64,000 nt of DNA from assembly GCF_007679325.1 (NCBI RefSeq), contig NZ_VEGI01000001.1, positions 806,001-870,000 of the forward strand, given 5' to 3'. The position numbers were made by a program, and so were the translations under genes. The stretch is from Arthrobacter sp. U41. Its GTDB lineage: Bacteria > Actinomycetota > Actinomycetes > Actinomycetales > Micrococcaceae. Positions 1 to 9,797 of the stretch are shown here, one piece after another (the stretch's first letter is position 1; each line of letters opens with the position of its first letter). The notes beneath the pieces are model-generated. The model searched no databases, was not told where the DNA came from, and saw only the letters and a list, made by a program, of their open reading frames with translations.

Positions 1-1228
1 GCTGCTGGTTCCCCTGCTGGGACTCGCCTTCACGCGGTGCACGGATGGCGCCGACCACGGCGTCGCCCTTGCGCAGGTTGTACTTCTTGACCTGGGCGAG
101 GGACACGTAGACGTCGTTCGGGCCGGGCAGGTAACCGGAGGTGCGGATGAACGCGTAGTTCTCCAGCACGTCCAGGATGCCTGCGACGGGCAGCAGGACG
201 TCGTCCTCGGTGACCTCGACGTCGTCGACGTCCGGTCCCTGGGCGCGTCCCCGACGGCGGTCGTTGCGGTCGCGGAAGCGGTCGTTGCGCGAGCTGTTGT
301 CGCGGCTGTCCTGCCCGCCGGAGCGGTCGGAACGGTCGTTGCGGTCGCGCCGGTTGCGGCGGTTCCGGCGGCTGCCGCCGTCGCTGTCATCGTTGTCGCG
401 GTTGTCGCGGTTGTCGCGGGCGTTGTCGCGGCTGCCGGCAGCCTCGTCGCGGCCGCCACGGGTGCGGGTGTTCTCGCGGCGCTGGCCGTCTTCGCTGCCC
501 TGTTCAGCCTGGCGCTGGTCGGAACGCTGTTCGGTGCGCTGGTCGGAACGCTGTTCCGTGCGCTCGGCCTGGCGCTGATCGCCGGACGCCTGCTCAGAGG
601 GAGCCTCGGCGGTCGCGCCCTGGGCGGTCCCCTGTCCAGTCCCCTGGCCTGCGGCCTGGTCGGCCACTTCGCCGCGGCGGCGGTTGCGGGTGCGCGGCTG
701 GCGGGTGCGTTCGCCGCCTTCAGCCTGAGCGGCAGAACCAGCAGCGGCAGCGCCGGTTTCAGCAGCGCCGGACTCGGCGGGAGCCGCGGGAGCCTCCGCC
801 GAAGCGGAAGTTGCCTCGGCGGCGGGAGCCGTGATGACGCCGTCGCTGCCGGCGCGGCGGCTGCGGCCGCGTCCACGGGCACGCGGGTTTTCCTGGGCCG
901 GGGCCTCGGAATCGGCGGCAGGCGCTACAGCGGGTGCAGCAGCCGGAGCCGCGGACTGGGAGACGGTGCCGTTGTCGGTCGCCTTGTCAGCGCCGCGGGC
1001 GGGAGCCTTGCTCACGGGAGTTCCGGCGCGGTGGGCGGAAATGGCGGTCACCAGATCGCCCTTCCGCATCCGGGATCCGCCGGAAATCCCCAGCTGGCTG
1101 GCAAGCGCCTGGAGCTGGGCGAGCTTGAGGCCGGCGAGGCCGCTGCTCTTGGCGGGTGCTGCCGTTGACGATCCGGCAGCAGAAGATGATGTGTCCACAG
1201 CTGAAGACAGCTCAGTGGTTTCGGTCAC
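1..1228 (-). CDS. rho: Transcription termination factor Rho, N-terminal part (partial)
   Basis: Only the first 409 codons lie in the window; the gene runs off the left edge. The start is taken as GTG at 1228, giving VTETTELSS, with a purine-rich GGAAGGAT upstream. A Rho N-terminal (SAP-like) segment (LAGLKLAQLQALASQLGI) lies near residues 30-47. A long low-complexity insertion follows, rich in Ala and then in Arg, Asp, Asn and Gln, with repeats such as QRSDQRTEQ and RDNRDN. The cold-shock-like RNA-binding domain begins after it (VAGILDVLENYAFIRTSGY). Such insertions are typical of high-GC actinobacterial Rho. The ATPase domain is outside the window. Rho is a hexameric RNA translocase that ends transcription of untranslated RNA. 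Confidence 0.95.
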   Translation of the reverse strand, partial: MTETTELSSAVDTSSSAAGSSTAAPAKSSGLAGLKLAQLQALASQLGISGGSRMRKGDLVTAISAHRAGTPVSKAPARGADKATDNGTVSQSAAPAAAPAVAPAADSEAPAQENPRARGRGRSRRAGSDGVITAPAAEATSASAEAPAAPAESGAAETGAAAAGSAAQAEGGERTRQPRTRNRRRGEVADQAAGQGTGQGTAQGATAEAPSEQASGDQRQAERTEQRSDQRTEQRSDQRQAEQGSEDGQRRENTRTRGGRDEAAGSRDNARDNRDNRDNDDSDGGSRRNRRNRRDRNDRSDRSGGQDSRDNSSRNDRFRDRNDRRRGRAQGPDVDDVEVTEDDVLLPVAGILDVLENYAFIRTSGYLPGPNDVYVSLAQVKKYNLRKGDAVVGAIRAPREGESQQGNQQ

Positions 1229-1557
1229 GAAGGATCCTTCCCCCTCGACGGCGTCCAGGCTAGGAGCTGGGCGCGATGATTTTGATCCGGGCTGCAGTTC
1301 AGATCTGCAGCCGCGATTTCGGCCTTGCCGGATGGATATTGGCCGACACGGCCGGATACTGCGTTCACCTGGCGCGTCCCGGAACAAAAGGAACGGCGGG
1401 CTGACGTATCAGGGGAGCAGAGATACTTTTCTGCGGATTCCTGCGTCAGACCAAAAGCAGGTGGCACCAGAAAATATTGCGCAGTGAAAGATGAGAGAGG
1501 CAACTAGGCCAACATCGCGGTCTTATGAACGGCATTTTACACATACCGCCTGCGTGA
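1229..1557 (-). other. rho leader / thrB-rho intergenic region
   Basis: This 329-bp stretch between thrB and rho carries no credible gene. The open frames on either strand have no actinobacterial coding signature. Composition is less GC-rich than its neighbours, especially at 1480-1560. On the minus strand a TGTGTAAAAT element near 1538-1547 could be a -10 for rho. A long untranslated leader before rho is common because Rho often limits its own transcription, but I see no defined attenuator here. Confidence 0.4.
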
Positions 1558-2544
1558 TTACCGCCGGTGCACTTCCACTTTAGCACCTTCAACGTCCACA
1601 GCCAGCTTCATCACACGCCAGCCCACGTCCGGCGTGTTGCCTGCCGTGAAGGAGCCGATGAACCCGACGGCGGCCTCGGCCTGTGCCTCTCCGTTGGCAA
1701 GGACCAGCACGGTGGGGCCGGCTCCGGAGACGACGGCGGCAAAGCCGGCGCGCCGCAGCGCGGCGATCAGGTCCGCGCTGGGGCGCATGGCCTCGGCACG
1801 GTAGCTCTGGTGCAGGTAGTCCTCGGTGCCGGCGAGCAGGAACTCCGGATTGTGCGTCAGCGCGTGGATCAGCAGGGCCGCCCGGCCGGAATTCATCGCC
1901 GCGGCGTGGTGGCCCACCGAGGCCGGCAGCAATGCCCGAGCCGCTTCGGTGGACAGTTCAAAGTCCGGAACTGCGACCACAGGGATGACCGTGGCGGCGA
2001 CCTCCGCGCACGTGCTGCTGTACTGGTCACTGTCCTGCCACGACAGCGCCAGTCCGCCGAAAATCGCGGGTGCGACGTTGTCCGGGTGGCCTTCCATCTC
2101 GCTCGTCAGCTGCAGGACCCAGTCCTTGTCCCGGCGCGACGCCTCGGGGACCAGTGCATTGGCGGCGGTAACGGCGGCCACCACGGCACTGGCCGAGGAA
2201 CCCAGTCCCCGGCCGTGCGGGTTGATGTTGTCTGCGGTGATTCGCAGGCCCTCGTGGCGGAAGCCCAGACGGTGGAGGGCCTCCGTGATGGCTTTGACCA
2301 CCAGATGGCTGGCGTCGCGCGGCAGGGACTCCGCACCTTCCCCACTGAGCTCGAACTCCAGCTCGCCGCTGTCCAGGGTTTCCACCGTCAGGGTGTCGAA
2401 CAGCGTCAGGGCCAGGCCCAGGCTGTCATATCCGGGGCCGAGATTCGCGCTGGTGGCCGGCACGCGGACCGTCACGAGCTGCCCGGCCGGAACCGCCGGT
2501 GTGTCCGCGGCGGACTCGGCCGGGATGGTGAGGGTGGTTTCCAC
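1558..2544 (-). CDS. thrB: Homoserine kinase
   Basis: This 328-residue GHMP-family kinase phosphorylates L-homoserine with ATP to give O-phosphohomoserine, the substrate of threonine synthase. The N-terminal strand with ATSANLGPGYDSLG (about residues 30-43) and the GHMP ATP-binding loop GRGLGSSASA (111-120) are intact. The C-terminal GAGPT motif (VVSGAGPTVLVLA) is also present. I use the GTG at 2544, two bases after the thrC stop, rather than upstream in-frame starts that would lie inside thrC. It is the last gene of argS-lysA-hom-thrC-thrB, so it is likely cotranscribed and translationally coupled. Confidence 0.95.
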   Translation of the reverse strand: METTLTIPAESAADTPAVPAGQLVTVRVPATSANLGPGYDSLGLALTLFDTLTVETLDSGELEFELSGEGAESLPRDASHLVVKAITEALHRLGFRHEGLRITADNINPHGRGLGSSASAVVAAVTAANALVPEASRRDKDWVLQLTSEMEGHPDNVAPAIFGGLALSWQDSDQYSSTCAEVAATVIPVVAVPDFELSTEAARALLPASVGHHAAAMNSGRAALLIHALTHNPEFLLAGTEDYLHQSYRAEAMRPSADLIAALRRAGFAAVVSGAGPTVLVLANGEAQAEAAVGFIGSFTAGNTPDVGWRVMKLAVDVEGAKVEVHRR

Positions 2545-2546
2545 TG

Positions 2547-3653
2547 CTATTTTTCTTCCAGTCCCAGGGCTGTGGCCACGGTGACAACGTCGTTCGCGAC
2601 CTTGACCGGCTGCACTTCGCTGCCGTCCTCGGTGCGGAGCGCCCACTGCGGATCCTTCAGGCCGTGGCCGGTGACCGTGATGACGATGGTCTTGCCGGAC
2701 GGCACTTCACCGGCAGCATGCTTCTTGATCAGTCCGGCGACGCCGGCAGCGGAGCCCGGCTCCACGAAGACGCCCTCACGGGCGGACAGCCAGCGGTGGG
2801 CGGACAGGATTTCCTCGTCGGTCACGGCCTCGATGACACCGCCGGACTCGTCACGCGCGGCGACGGCGGTTTCCCAGGATGCGGGATTGCCGATCCGGAT
2901 GGCGGTCGCGATCGTGTCCGGTTCCGTGATCGGGTGGCCGGCGACGAACGGGGCCGCGCCGGCGGCCTGGAAGCCCCACATGACCGGGGTCCTGGTGGAG
3001 ACCGCGGGGAGCGTGCCGGCGGTGATGGATTCGAAGGGTGCGCAGTATTCCTTGTAACCCTTCCAGTACGCGGTGATGTTGCCGGCGTTGCCAACCGGGA
3101 GCACATGGAAGTCCGGTGCGTCACCGAGCGAATCGACCACCTCGAAGGCACCGGTCTTTTGGCCCTCGATCCGGGCCGGGTTGACCGAGTTGACCAGGAA
3201 CACCGGGTAGGACTCCCCCAGCTTGCGGGCGATGTCGAGGCAGTCGTCGAAGTTGCCGTCGACCTGCAGCAGGGTTGCGCCGTGCGCGATCGCCTGGCTG
3301 AGCTTGCCCATCGAGATTTTGCCTTCGGGGACCAGCACCACGCACTTGAGCCCGGCCGCGGTGGCGTACGCGGCGGCGGAGGCGGACGTGTTGCCGGTGG
3401 AGGCGCACACCACGGCCTTGGCGCCGGCGGCAACCGCAGCCGTCATGGCCATGGTCATGCCGCGGTCCTTGAACGAGCCGGTCGGGTTCATCCCCTCGAC
3501 CTTGAGGTACACGTCACTGCCGGTGAGCGCGGAAAGCTGCTGCGCGTAAACCAGCGGGGTGCCGCCCTCCCCCAGGGTGATGACCGTCGTCTCCCCGGTC
3601 ACGGGAAGACGTTCAGCGTATTCGCGGATGACGCCGCGCCATTGGTGAGCCAC
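2547..3653 (-). CDS. thrC: Threonine synthase
   Basis: A 368-residue PLP enzyme of fold type II that converts O-phosphohomoserine to threonine. The PLP lysine is K62 in [10 protein letters not shown], and the substrate and cofactor loop [14 protein letters not shown] follows at about residues 84-97. The phosphate-binding loop is [14 protein letters not shown]. Length fits the short actinobacterial ThrC class. The start is GTG at 3653, directly abutting the hom stop (no gap), which indicates coupled translation with the homoserine dehydrogenase upstream. Confidence 0.96.
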   Translation of the reverse strand: MAHQWRGVIREYAERLPVTGETTVITLGEGGTPLVYAQQLSALTGSDVYLKVEGMNPTGSFKDRGMTMAMTAAVAAGAKAVVCASTGNTSASAAAYATAAGLKCVVLVPEGKISMGKLSQAIAHGATLLQVDGNFDDCLDIARKLGESYPVFLVNSVNPARIEGQKTGAFEVVDSLGDAPDFHVLPVGNAGNITAYWKGYKEYCAPFESITAGTLPAVSTRTPVMWGFQAAGAAPFVAGHPITEPDTIATAIRIGNPASWETAVAARDESGGVIEAVTDEEILSAHRWLSAREGVFVEPGSAAGVAGLIKKHAAGEVPSGKTIVITVTGHGLKDPQWALRTEDGSEVQPVKVANDVVTVATALGLEEK

Positions 3654-5000
3654 TTAGACTCCTTCTACCCGCAGTACGGATGTAACGGAATTGATGACGT
3701 CCAGGCCCTTGACGGCCTCGACGGTGGCTGCCAGTGCAGCCTCGCTTGCGCGGTGGGTCACGATCCGCAGTTCCGCTGATTCGATGTTGGAATCGGCGTC
3801 GCGGTGGATGGTCTGCCGCATGATTTCAATGGATACCCCGTGCTCGGCGAAGAGACGGGCGATTTTTGCCAGCACACCGGGCTGGTCGGCAACGTCCAGG
3901 CCGATGTAGTAGCTGGTGACCGCGGAGGTGATGGGCAACGCAACAACGTGGCCGGTGGTGGTCTCCGCACGGCCGGGGCCGCCCAGGACGATGCTGCGGG
4001 CCGCGGAGATGAGGTCGCCCATCACGGCGGAGGCGGTGGGTTTGCCGCCGGCGCCCTGTCCGTAGAACATCAGCTCGCCGGCGTTCTCAGCCTCGACGAA
4101 GACGGCGTTGAAGGCGCCGTGGACGGCTGCCAGCGGGTGTTCGCGCGGCAGCAGCGTCGGGTGCACCCGCACGGACACACCGGTGTCGCCGTCGGCTGTC
4201 TCCGTGTCTTTTTCCGTGCCTGCGGCGGGCCCCAGCTTTTCGGCGATCGCCAAGAGCTTGATGACAAAACCGGCGTCCTTCGCCGCGGCGATGTCGGCGG
4301 CGGTGACGGAACTGATGCCCTCGCAGTACACATCGTCGAGGGAAAAGCGCGTGTGGAAGGACAACGATGCAAGGATCGCGGCCTTGGACGCGGCGTCGTG
4401 GCCTTCAACGTCGGCGGTGGGGTCGGCTTCGGCGTAGCCCAGGCGCTGGGCCTCGGCCAGGGCGTCGGCGAACTGGGCCCCGGTGGAATCCATCTGGTCC
4501 AGGATGAAGTTGGTGGTGCCGTTGACGATTCCGAGCACCCGGCTGATCCGGTCGCCGGAGAGGCTGTCCCGGATGGGCCGCAGGATGGGGATCGCACCGG
4601 CGACGGCGGCCTCATAGGACAGCTGCACACCGGCCTTGTCCGCTTCCTCATGCAGGGTGGGACCGTCCTTGGCCACGAGCGCCTTGTTGCCGGTGACCAC
4701 GCAGGCACCGTTCCGCATGGCGGTCAGGATCAGGGTCCGGGCGGGTTCGATCCCGCCCATCAGCTCGATCACCAGGTCGGCGTCCTTGACCAGGGTCTCG
4801 GCGTCGGTGGTAAACAGCCCGCGCGGCAGTTCCACATCCCGGGGGGCGTCGAGGTTGCGCACGGCAATGCCGGCCAGCTCAAGGCGGGCGCCGGCGCGGG
4901 ACGCGAGCATCTCGGCGTCGTCAAGGAGAATCCGCGCAACCTGGGCCCCGACGTTGCCACAGCCCAGGAGGGCTACTTTCAGGGTTCGCAATTCGGTCAT
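3654..5000 (-). CDS. hom: Homoserine dehydrogenase
   Basis: A 448-residue NAD(P)-dependent oxidoreductase that reduces aspartate semialdehyde to homoserine, the branch point to threonine and methionine. The Rossmann motif GCGNVG is at residues 13-18 and the conserved GNKALVAK at about 104-111. The substrate-domain segment NGTTNFIL follows. The C-terminal ACT domain begins near YYIGLDVADQPGVLAKIARL, which in Gram-positive enzymes mediates threonine feedback inhibition. It abuts lysA upstream (stop at 5001) and thrC downstream, in one operon. Confidence 0.96.
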   Translation of the reverse strand: MTELRTLKVALLGCGNVGAQVARILLDDAEMLASRAGARLELAGIAVRNLDAPRDVELPRGLFTTDAETLVKDADLVIELMGGIEPARTLILTAMRNGACVVTGNKALVAKDGPTLHEEADKAGVQLSYEAAVAGAIPILRPIRDSLSGDRISRVLGIVNGTTNFILDQMDSTGAQFADALAEAQRLGYAEADPTADVEGHDAASKAAILASLSFHTRFSLDDVYCEGISSVTAADIAAAKDAGFVIKLLAIAEKLGPAAGTEKDTETADGDTGVSVRVHPTLLPREHPLAAVHGAFNAVFVEAENAGELMFYGQGAGGKPTASAVMGDLISAARSIVLGGPGRAETTTGHVVALPITSAVTSYYIGLDVADQPGVLAKIARLFAEHGVSIEIMRQTIHRDADSNIESAELRIVTHRASEAALAATVEAVKGLDVINSVTSVLRVEGV

Positions 5001-6542
5001 TCAGACTCCCATGTCGCGGTTGAGCAGATCTTCTTCGGTTTCCCCGCGGACAATGAGCCGGGCAGATCCGTCGCGCACAGCGACTACGCCCGGCCGGGCC
5101 AGATAGTTGTAGTTGCTTGACAGGGCCCAGCAGTAGGCGCCGGTACCCGGTACAGCGAGCAGATCACCGGCTGCCACGTCCTCGGGCAGATATACATCTC
5201 TAACAACTATGTCGCCGCTCTCGCAATGTTTGCCCACTACGCGGGACAGCTCCGGGGCCGCGTCCGACGTCCGGGAGGCCAGAATTGCCGAGTAATCCGC
5301 GTCGTACAGCACCGGACGCGGGTTGTCGCTCATTCCGCCATCCACCGACACATACCGGCGCGGGTACGTAACGTTTTTCTCTGCCGTACCAGGTTCTTCC
5401 GGTTCACCGGAGGCGCCGGAATCGCCGCCGCCGGCCGCCGGGGCGTCCACCCGGACGGTCTTCAGCGTGCCCACTTCATACAGCGTGAACGTGGTGCTGC
5501 CGACGATCGCGCGGCCCGGTTCGATCGATATCCGCGGTGCGGTGATCCCCAGTGCGGCGCATTTGGAGCGGACGACGGCGGCCATCGCCTGGGCGATTTC
5601 GGCAGCTGGCCGCGGGGTGTCCACGGGTGTGTAGGCGATGCCGTAGCCGCCGCCGAGGTCCAGCTCGGGGAGCACAATCGAGTACTTGGCCTGCATCGCG
5701 GCGAGGAAGTCCAGCAGCTTTTCCGCGGCGAGGGCGAAGCCGTCCGGTTCGAAGATCTGCGAGCCGATATGGCAGTGCAGGCCCAGCAGTTCGATGCTGG
5801 CATAGGCCGACGCCGCGGCCACGGCCTCCTCCGCCGCGGACAGGCCGGCCTGTTCGGTGGAATCCCCGGCCATGGACAGGCCGAACTTCTGGTCCTCGTG
5901 GGCCGTGGCGATGAATTCGTGCGTGTGGGCATGGACGCCCGGGGTCAGCCGCAGCATCACCTTGGCGGTTTCGCCGCGGGCTTCGGCGATCTTGGCGACA
6001 CGCTCGAGTTCCGCGAGGCTGTCCACCACGATCCTGCCCAGCTGCAGGTCCAGCGCCCGGTGGATCTCGCCGTCGGACTTGTTGTTGCCGTGCAGCGCGA
6101 CGTCGGCGCCGGGGATCCCGGCGCGGGCGGCGACGGCGAGTTCCCCGCCGGATGCCGTGTCCAGGCGCAGGCCCTCTTCCTCCACCCAGCGGACCACGGC
6201 CGTGCACAGGAAGGATTTGCCGGCATAGTAGACGTCCACTCCCCCGCAGATGTCCGCGAACGCGTCGTTGAAGGCGTCGGAAAAGGCGCGGGCACGGGCC
6301 CGGAAATCGTTCTCGCTCATCACGAACAAGGGCGTGCCGAACTGGCGCTGGAGCTCGCTGACGGGGATGCCGTCAATGGCGAGTTCGCCGGAAGCGTCCC
6401 GGGCCACCCCGGCCGCCCACATCGGCTCGTGCAGGGCGTTCAGGTCCCCGGGGACCTGCAGCCATGCCGGCGCGAGGGGGGAGGCCGCACCGGCAGGGTT
6501 GGAAGCGGGGTTAGAAGCGGGGTTGGACGGTTTTGTGGTCAT
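5001..6542 (-). CDS. lysA: Diaminopimelate decarboxylase
   Basis: A PLP enzyme of the alanine racemase-like fold that decarboxylates meso-diaminopimelate to lysine. The PLP lysine is about K109 in VYYAGKSF; HCHIGSQIFEP, GGGYGIAY and EPGRAIVG mark the barrel, and CESGDIV carries the partner-subunit cysteine. I choose the ATG at 6542 (MTTKPSNPAS), six bases after the argS stop, giving 513 residues. The N-terminus has an SNPA tripled repeat. A Gly/Glu-rich insertion (AAGGGDSGASGEPEEPG) interrupts the late C-terminal part and is probably a surface loop. Confidence 0.95.
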   Translation of the reverse strand: MTTKPSNPASNPASNPAGAASPLAPAWLQVPGDLNALHEPMWAAGVARDASGELAIDGIPVSELQRQFGTPLFVMSENDFRARARAFSDAFNDAFADICGGVDVYYAGKSFLCTAVVRWVEEEGLRLDTASGGELAVAARAGIPGADVALHGNNKSDGEIHRALDLQLGRIVVDSLAELERVAKIAEARGETAKVMLRLTPGVHAHTHEFIATAHEDQKFGLSMAGDSTEQAGLSAAEEAVAAASAYASIELLGLHCHIGSQIFEPDGFALAAEKLLDFLAAMQAKYSIVLPELDLGGGYGIAYTPVDTPRPAAEIAQAMAAVVRSKCAALGITAPRISIEPGRAIVGSTTFTLYEVGTLKTVRVDAPAAGGGDSGASGEPEEPGTAEKNVTYPRRYVSVDGGMSDNPRPVLYDADYSAILASRTSDAAPELSRVVGKHCESGDIVVRDVYLPEDVAAGDLLAVPGTGAYCWALSSNYNYLARPGVVAVRDGSARLIVRGETEEDLLNRDMGV

Positions 6543-6547
6543 GGCGG

Positions 6548-8212
6548 TTACATCCGTTCCGGCGCCGAGACGCCCAGCAGTTCCAGTCCGTTCGCCAGCA
6601 CCTGGCTCGTGGCGTCGTTGAGCCACAGCCGGGTGCGGTTGAGGTCGGTGATCGGCTCGTCGCCCTGCGGGGCCACTCGGCAGGCGTCGTACCAGCGGTG
6701 GTAGGCGCCGGCGATGACCTCGAGGTGGCGGGCCACGCGGTGCGGCTCGCGCAGTTCGGCGGCCCGGGCCACGATCGAGGGGTAGCTGCCCAGGTGGGAC
6801 AGCAATTCGTTCTCGGTCGCGTGCTCCAGGAGGGACGCCTCGAAGCAGTCCTTACCGTCCACACGGCGCTCCACCCCGGCCGCGACGGCGTTGCGGGCCG
6901 TGCCGCGGGAACGGGCGTGCGCGTACTGGACGTAGAACACCGGGTTCTCGTTGCTGTGCTTCTTCAGCAGTTCCGGGTCCAGCGTCAGCGGCGAATCGGC
7001 CGGGAAGCGCGCCAGCGAGTACCGCACCGCATCCTTGCCGAGCCAGGAGATGAGGTCCTTGAGCTCGATGATGTTGCCGGCGCGCTTGGAGAGCTTGGCG
7101 CCGTTGACGGAGACCAGCTGGCCGATCAGGACCTCGATGTTGACCTCGGGGTCGTCGCCGGCGGCGGCCGCGATGGCCTTGAGCCGGTTGATGTAGCCGT
7201 GGTGGTCGGCGCCCAGCAGGTAGATCTTCTCGGTGTAGCCGCGGTCCTTCTTGGACAGGTAGTAGGCGGCGTCCGCGGCGAAGTAGGTCGGTTCGCCGTT
7301 CGCGCGGATCATCACGCGGTCCTTGTCGTCACCGAAGTCCGTCGTGCGGAGCCAGACTGCGCCGCCGTCGTCGTAGACGTGGCCCTGCTCCCGGAGCCGT
7401 GCGACGGCGTCCTCGATCGCCCCGGCGTCGTGGAGTTCCTGCTCGGAGAAGTAGACGTCGAATTCGACGCCGAACTCGGCGAGGGTGCGCTTGATGTCGT
7501 GCAGCTGGGCCTTGTACGCCGCACCGCGGATCACCGGCAGAGCCGCGACGTCGGTCAGTTCACGGATGTCGGGATGCTGTGTCAGGACCTCGTGGCCAAG
7601 ATCGGCGATGTATTCGCCGGGGTAGCCGCCCTCCGGGACACCGCGCCCGTGGAGCCGCGAGAGCACGGAGTGGGCGAAGACGTTCATCTGCGATCCGGCG
7701 TCGTTGATGTAGTACTCGGCCGTGACGTTCGCGCCGGAGGCCCGCAGGACGCGTGCGATCGCGTCGCCAAGCGCCGCCCAGCGGGTGTGGCCGATGTGCA
7801 GCGGGCCGGTGGGGTTGGCGGAGACGAACTCCATGTTGACCGTGTGGCCCGCGAGCGCTGAGTTGGTGCCGTAGTCCGGCCCGGCCTCGACGATGGCCTT
7901 GGCGAGGGCGCCGGCGGCGGCGGCGTCAACGGTGATGTTCAGGAACCCAGGGCCGGCGATGTCGACGGCGGAGACACCGTCGATGGACTTCAGCCGGGCA
8001 CTCAGCACCGAGGCGAACTCCCGGGGGTTGGTGCCGGCCTTCTTGGCCAGCTGAAGGGCGATGTTGCTGGCCCAGTCGCCGTGGTCCCGGTTCTTCGGCC
8101 GCTCAACGCGCACCTCATCCGGGACGTCGGATGCGGAAAGCCCGATTTCACCGGCGGCGACGGCGTCTTTCAGGCAGGCGGATATGGCGAGGGAGAGTTC
8201 TTCAGGGGTCAC
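6548..8212 (-). CDS. argS: Arginyl-tRNA synthetase
   Basis: A 554-residue class I aminoacyl-tRNA synthetase. It has the N-terminal Arg-tRNA recognition domain, the HIGH motif (PTGPLHIGHTR, HIGH at 139-142), a KLSKRAGN version of KMSKS, and a C-terminal DALR anticodon-binding domain ending near the stop. The start is GTG at 8212 (VTPEELSL). It leads the argS-lysA-hom-thrC-thrB operon, an arrangement typical of Micrococcales. The 212-bp upstream region to 8424 must carry its promoter together with the promoter of the divergent gene. Confidence 0.96.
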   Translation of the reverse strand: MTPEELSLAISACLKDAVAAGEIGLSASDVPDEVRVERPKNRDHGDWASNIALQLAKKAGTNPREFASVLSARLKSIDGVSAVDIAGPGFLNITVDAAAAGALAKAIVEAGPDYGTNSALAGHTVNMEFVSANPTGPLHIGHTRWAALGDAIARVLRASGANVTAEYYINDAGSQMNVFAHSVLSRLHGRGVPEGGYPGEYIADLGHEVLTQHPDIRELTDVAALPVIRGAAYKAQLHDIKRTLAEFGVEFDVYFSEQELHDAGAIEDAVARLREQGHVYDDGGAVWLRTTDFGDDKDRVMIRANGEPTYFAADAAYYLSKKDRGYTEKIYLLGADHHGYINRLKAIAAAAGDDPEVNIEVLIGQLVSVNGAKLSKRAGNIIELKDLISWLGKDAVRYSLARFPADSPLTLDPELLKKHSNENPVFYVQYAHARSRGTARNAVAAGVERRVDGKDCFEASLLEHATENELLSHLGSYPSIVARAAELREPHRVARHLEVIAGAYHRWYDACRVAPQGDEPITDLNRTRLWLNDATSQVLANGLELLGVSAPERM

Positions 8213-8424
8213 GGTTCCAGCCTACCGGTGGCCCGCAGCGTGGCGGAATTTGGCGCCTGCCTTAACCCCGCAGACGGCCTGCGGAAAAATCATAGGTTCT
8301 AGCGGCAGGATCACAGAGTGAACCACTACGCTGAATTAAACGTCGTCATCGGAGTGTCTGCAGCGGCCGCCCCCGGCGTTCAGTCACTCCCCATCCGATC
8401 GTCGCCAGAGAAAAGAGCCGCTCA

Positions 8425-8874
8425 ATGAACACCTCTCTCCGAAAAAGCGTAATCGTCGGCATCGCCGGACTTTCCCTGGCCGGTTCAGCGGCCGGATGCG
8501 CGCCGGGACAGGCCTCCGGCCCGCAGGACACCGGCGCCGCATCTTCCGCCGCCCCCTCAGCCGCAACGGGCGGCGGCAGCTACCAGGACGGCACCTACAG
8601 CGCCGACGGAAACTACGTCTCACCGAACGGCAACGAGACGGTGGGCGTAGAACTCACGCTGGCCGGCGGCGCCGTGACCGGCGTCAAGATCACCGAGCAT
8701 CCGTCCAACCCCAACACCCGGAAATTCCAGGGCGAGTTCGCGGGCGGCATCCAGTCCCAGATCGTCGGCAAGCAACTCGACGAGATCAAGGTCTCAAAGG
8801 TGGCCGGTTCGTCGCTGACCAGCGGCGGCTTCAACCAGGCCGTGGAAAAGATCAAGTCCGAGGCCCAGGCGTAA
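8425..8874 (+). CDS. FMN-binding domain lipoprotein
   Basis: A 149-residue exported lipoprotein. It has a basic N-terminus, a hydrophobic stretch and a lipobox-like SAAGC with Cys25 as the likely lipidated residue. A Ser/Ala/Gly-rich linker follows, then a compact domain (YQDGTYSADGNYVSPNGNE through VEKIKSEAQA) that fits the FMN-bind family (PF04205). The stretch AGSSLTSGGF near the C-terminus aligns with the flavinylation site that ApbE modifies, with serine where threonine is usual. The next gene is apbE, and the third encodes an electron-transfer membrane protein, so this is probably the extracytoplasmic flavin carrier of the set. Confidence 0.8.
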   Translation: MNTSLRKSVIVGIAGLSLAGSAAGCAPGQASGPQDTGAASSAAPSAATGGGSYQDGTYSADGNYVSPNGNETVGVELTLAGGAVTGVKITEHPSNPNTRKFQGEFAGGIQSQIVGKQLDEIKVSKVAGSSLTSGGFNQAVEKIKSEAQA

Positions 8875-8924
8875 CAGCAAGTCACAGCCTGCCAGTAGCA
8901 GGAGGAGGAGCAGGAGGAGGAAAC

Positions 8925-9797
8925 GTGCCGCATCCGGGCTGGGCGGGCTTCAGCTTCGACGGGATCGGTACCCGCTGGGAGATCTCGACGCCGTCCCCGC
9001 TCTCCGGCGCGCACCGCCGCCGGCTGCTGGACACCGTGGCGGACTACGACGCCGCCTGGTCCCGTTTCCGGCCGGACTCGCTGATCGCCGGCGCCGCGCG
9101 GCAGCCGGGACGCTACGAGCTGCCCGCCGGGGCTGCGGCCCTGGGGCCGCTCTACGAAACCCTCTACCGGCTCACCGGCGGGGCCATGACCCCGCTGATC
9201 GGCGGCAGCCTGGAACACCTCGGCTACGACGCCGGCTACTCCCTGCGCCCCGGCGGGCCGCCGCTGGCCGCCCCGCCCTGGGACGAGGTGCTGGACTGGC
9301 GGGGAACGGTGCTGACCACCCGGGCCCCGGTGGTGATCGACGTCGGGGCTGCCGGAAAGGGACAACTGGCGGATCTGTTGTCGGCCGTGCTGCGCGAGGG
9401 CGGCGTCGGAGAGCACCTCATCGATGCGAGCGGTGATCTGCTCAACGCCGGGACCGCGCCGGTGGACGTGGGCCTCGAGCATCCCTACGATCCGGCCCGG
9501 GCGATTGGAATCGTCAGCCTCGGGACCGGCGCCCTCTGTGCTTCCGCCGCCAACCGGCGGGCTTGGGGCGACGGACTGCACCACGTGCTGGACGGCACCA
9601 CCGGCGCGCCGGTACGCACCGTCGTCGCGAGCTGGGCCATGGCGGCGAGCGCCATGACGGCCGACGCGCTGGCCACCGCCCTGTTCTTCGTCGACGGGTT
9701 CGCGTTGCAGCAGGAGTTCGACTGTTCGTGGCTCACCGTCTACTCGGACGGCCACGCGGAGTATTCGGCCGATTTTGAAGGGGTGCTGTTCTCATGA
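8925..9797 (+). CDS. apbE: FAD:protein FMN transferase (ApbE family)
   Basis: A 290-residue ApbE-family protein that transfers FMN from FAD onto a Thr or Ser of an extracytoplasmic acceptor. Visible family features are FDGIGTRWEI near the N-terminus, VIDVGAAGKGQLADLL (nucleotide site), LIDASGDLLNAG, and the C-terminal SAMTADALATALFF with the metal-binding region. The start is GTG at 8925, preceded by a strong run of GGAGG repeats (8901-8920). No signal peptide is evident, which is unusual because many ApbE proteins are lipoproteins. Its stop overlaps the next ATG (ATGA), so the three genes are coupled. Confidence 0.85.
   Translation: MPHPGWAGFSFDGIGTRWEISTPSPLSGAHRRRLLDTVADYDAAWSRFRPDSLIAGAARQPGRYELPAGAAALGPLYETLYRLTGGAMTPLIGGSLEHLGYDAGYSLRPGGPPLAAPPWDEVLDWRGTVLTTRAPVVIDVGAAGKGQLADLLSAVLREGGVGEHLIDASGDLLNAGTAPVDVGLEHPYDPARAIGIVSLGTGALCASAANRRAWGDGLHHVLDGTTGAPVRTVVASWAMAASAMTADALATALFFVDGFALQQEFDCSWLTVYSDGHAEYSADFEGVLFS

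Noticed and set aside
1567..3057. A 496-codon plus-strand frame across thrB and thrC
   Set aside because: It lies opposite two conserved enzymes and follows the third-position GC pattern of the other strand; this is the usual shadow frame in high-GC genomes.
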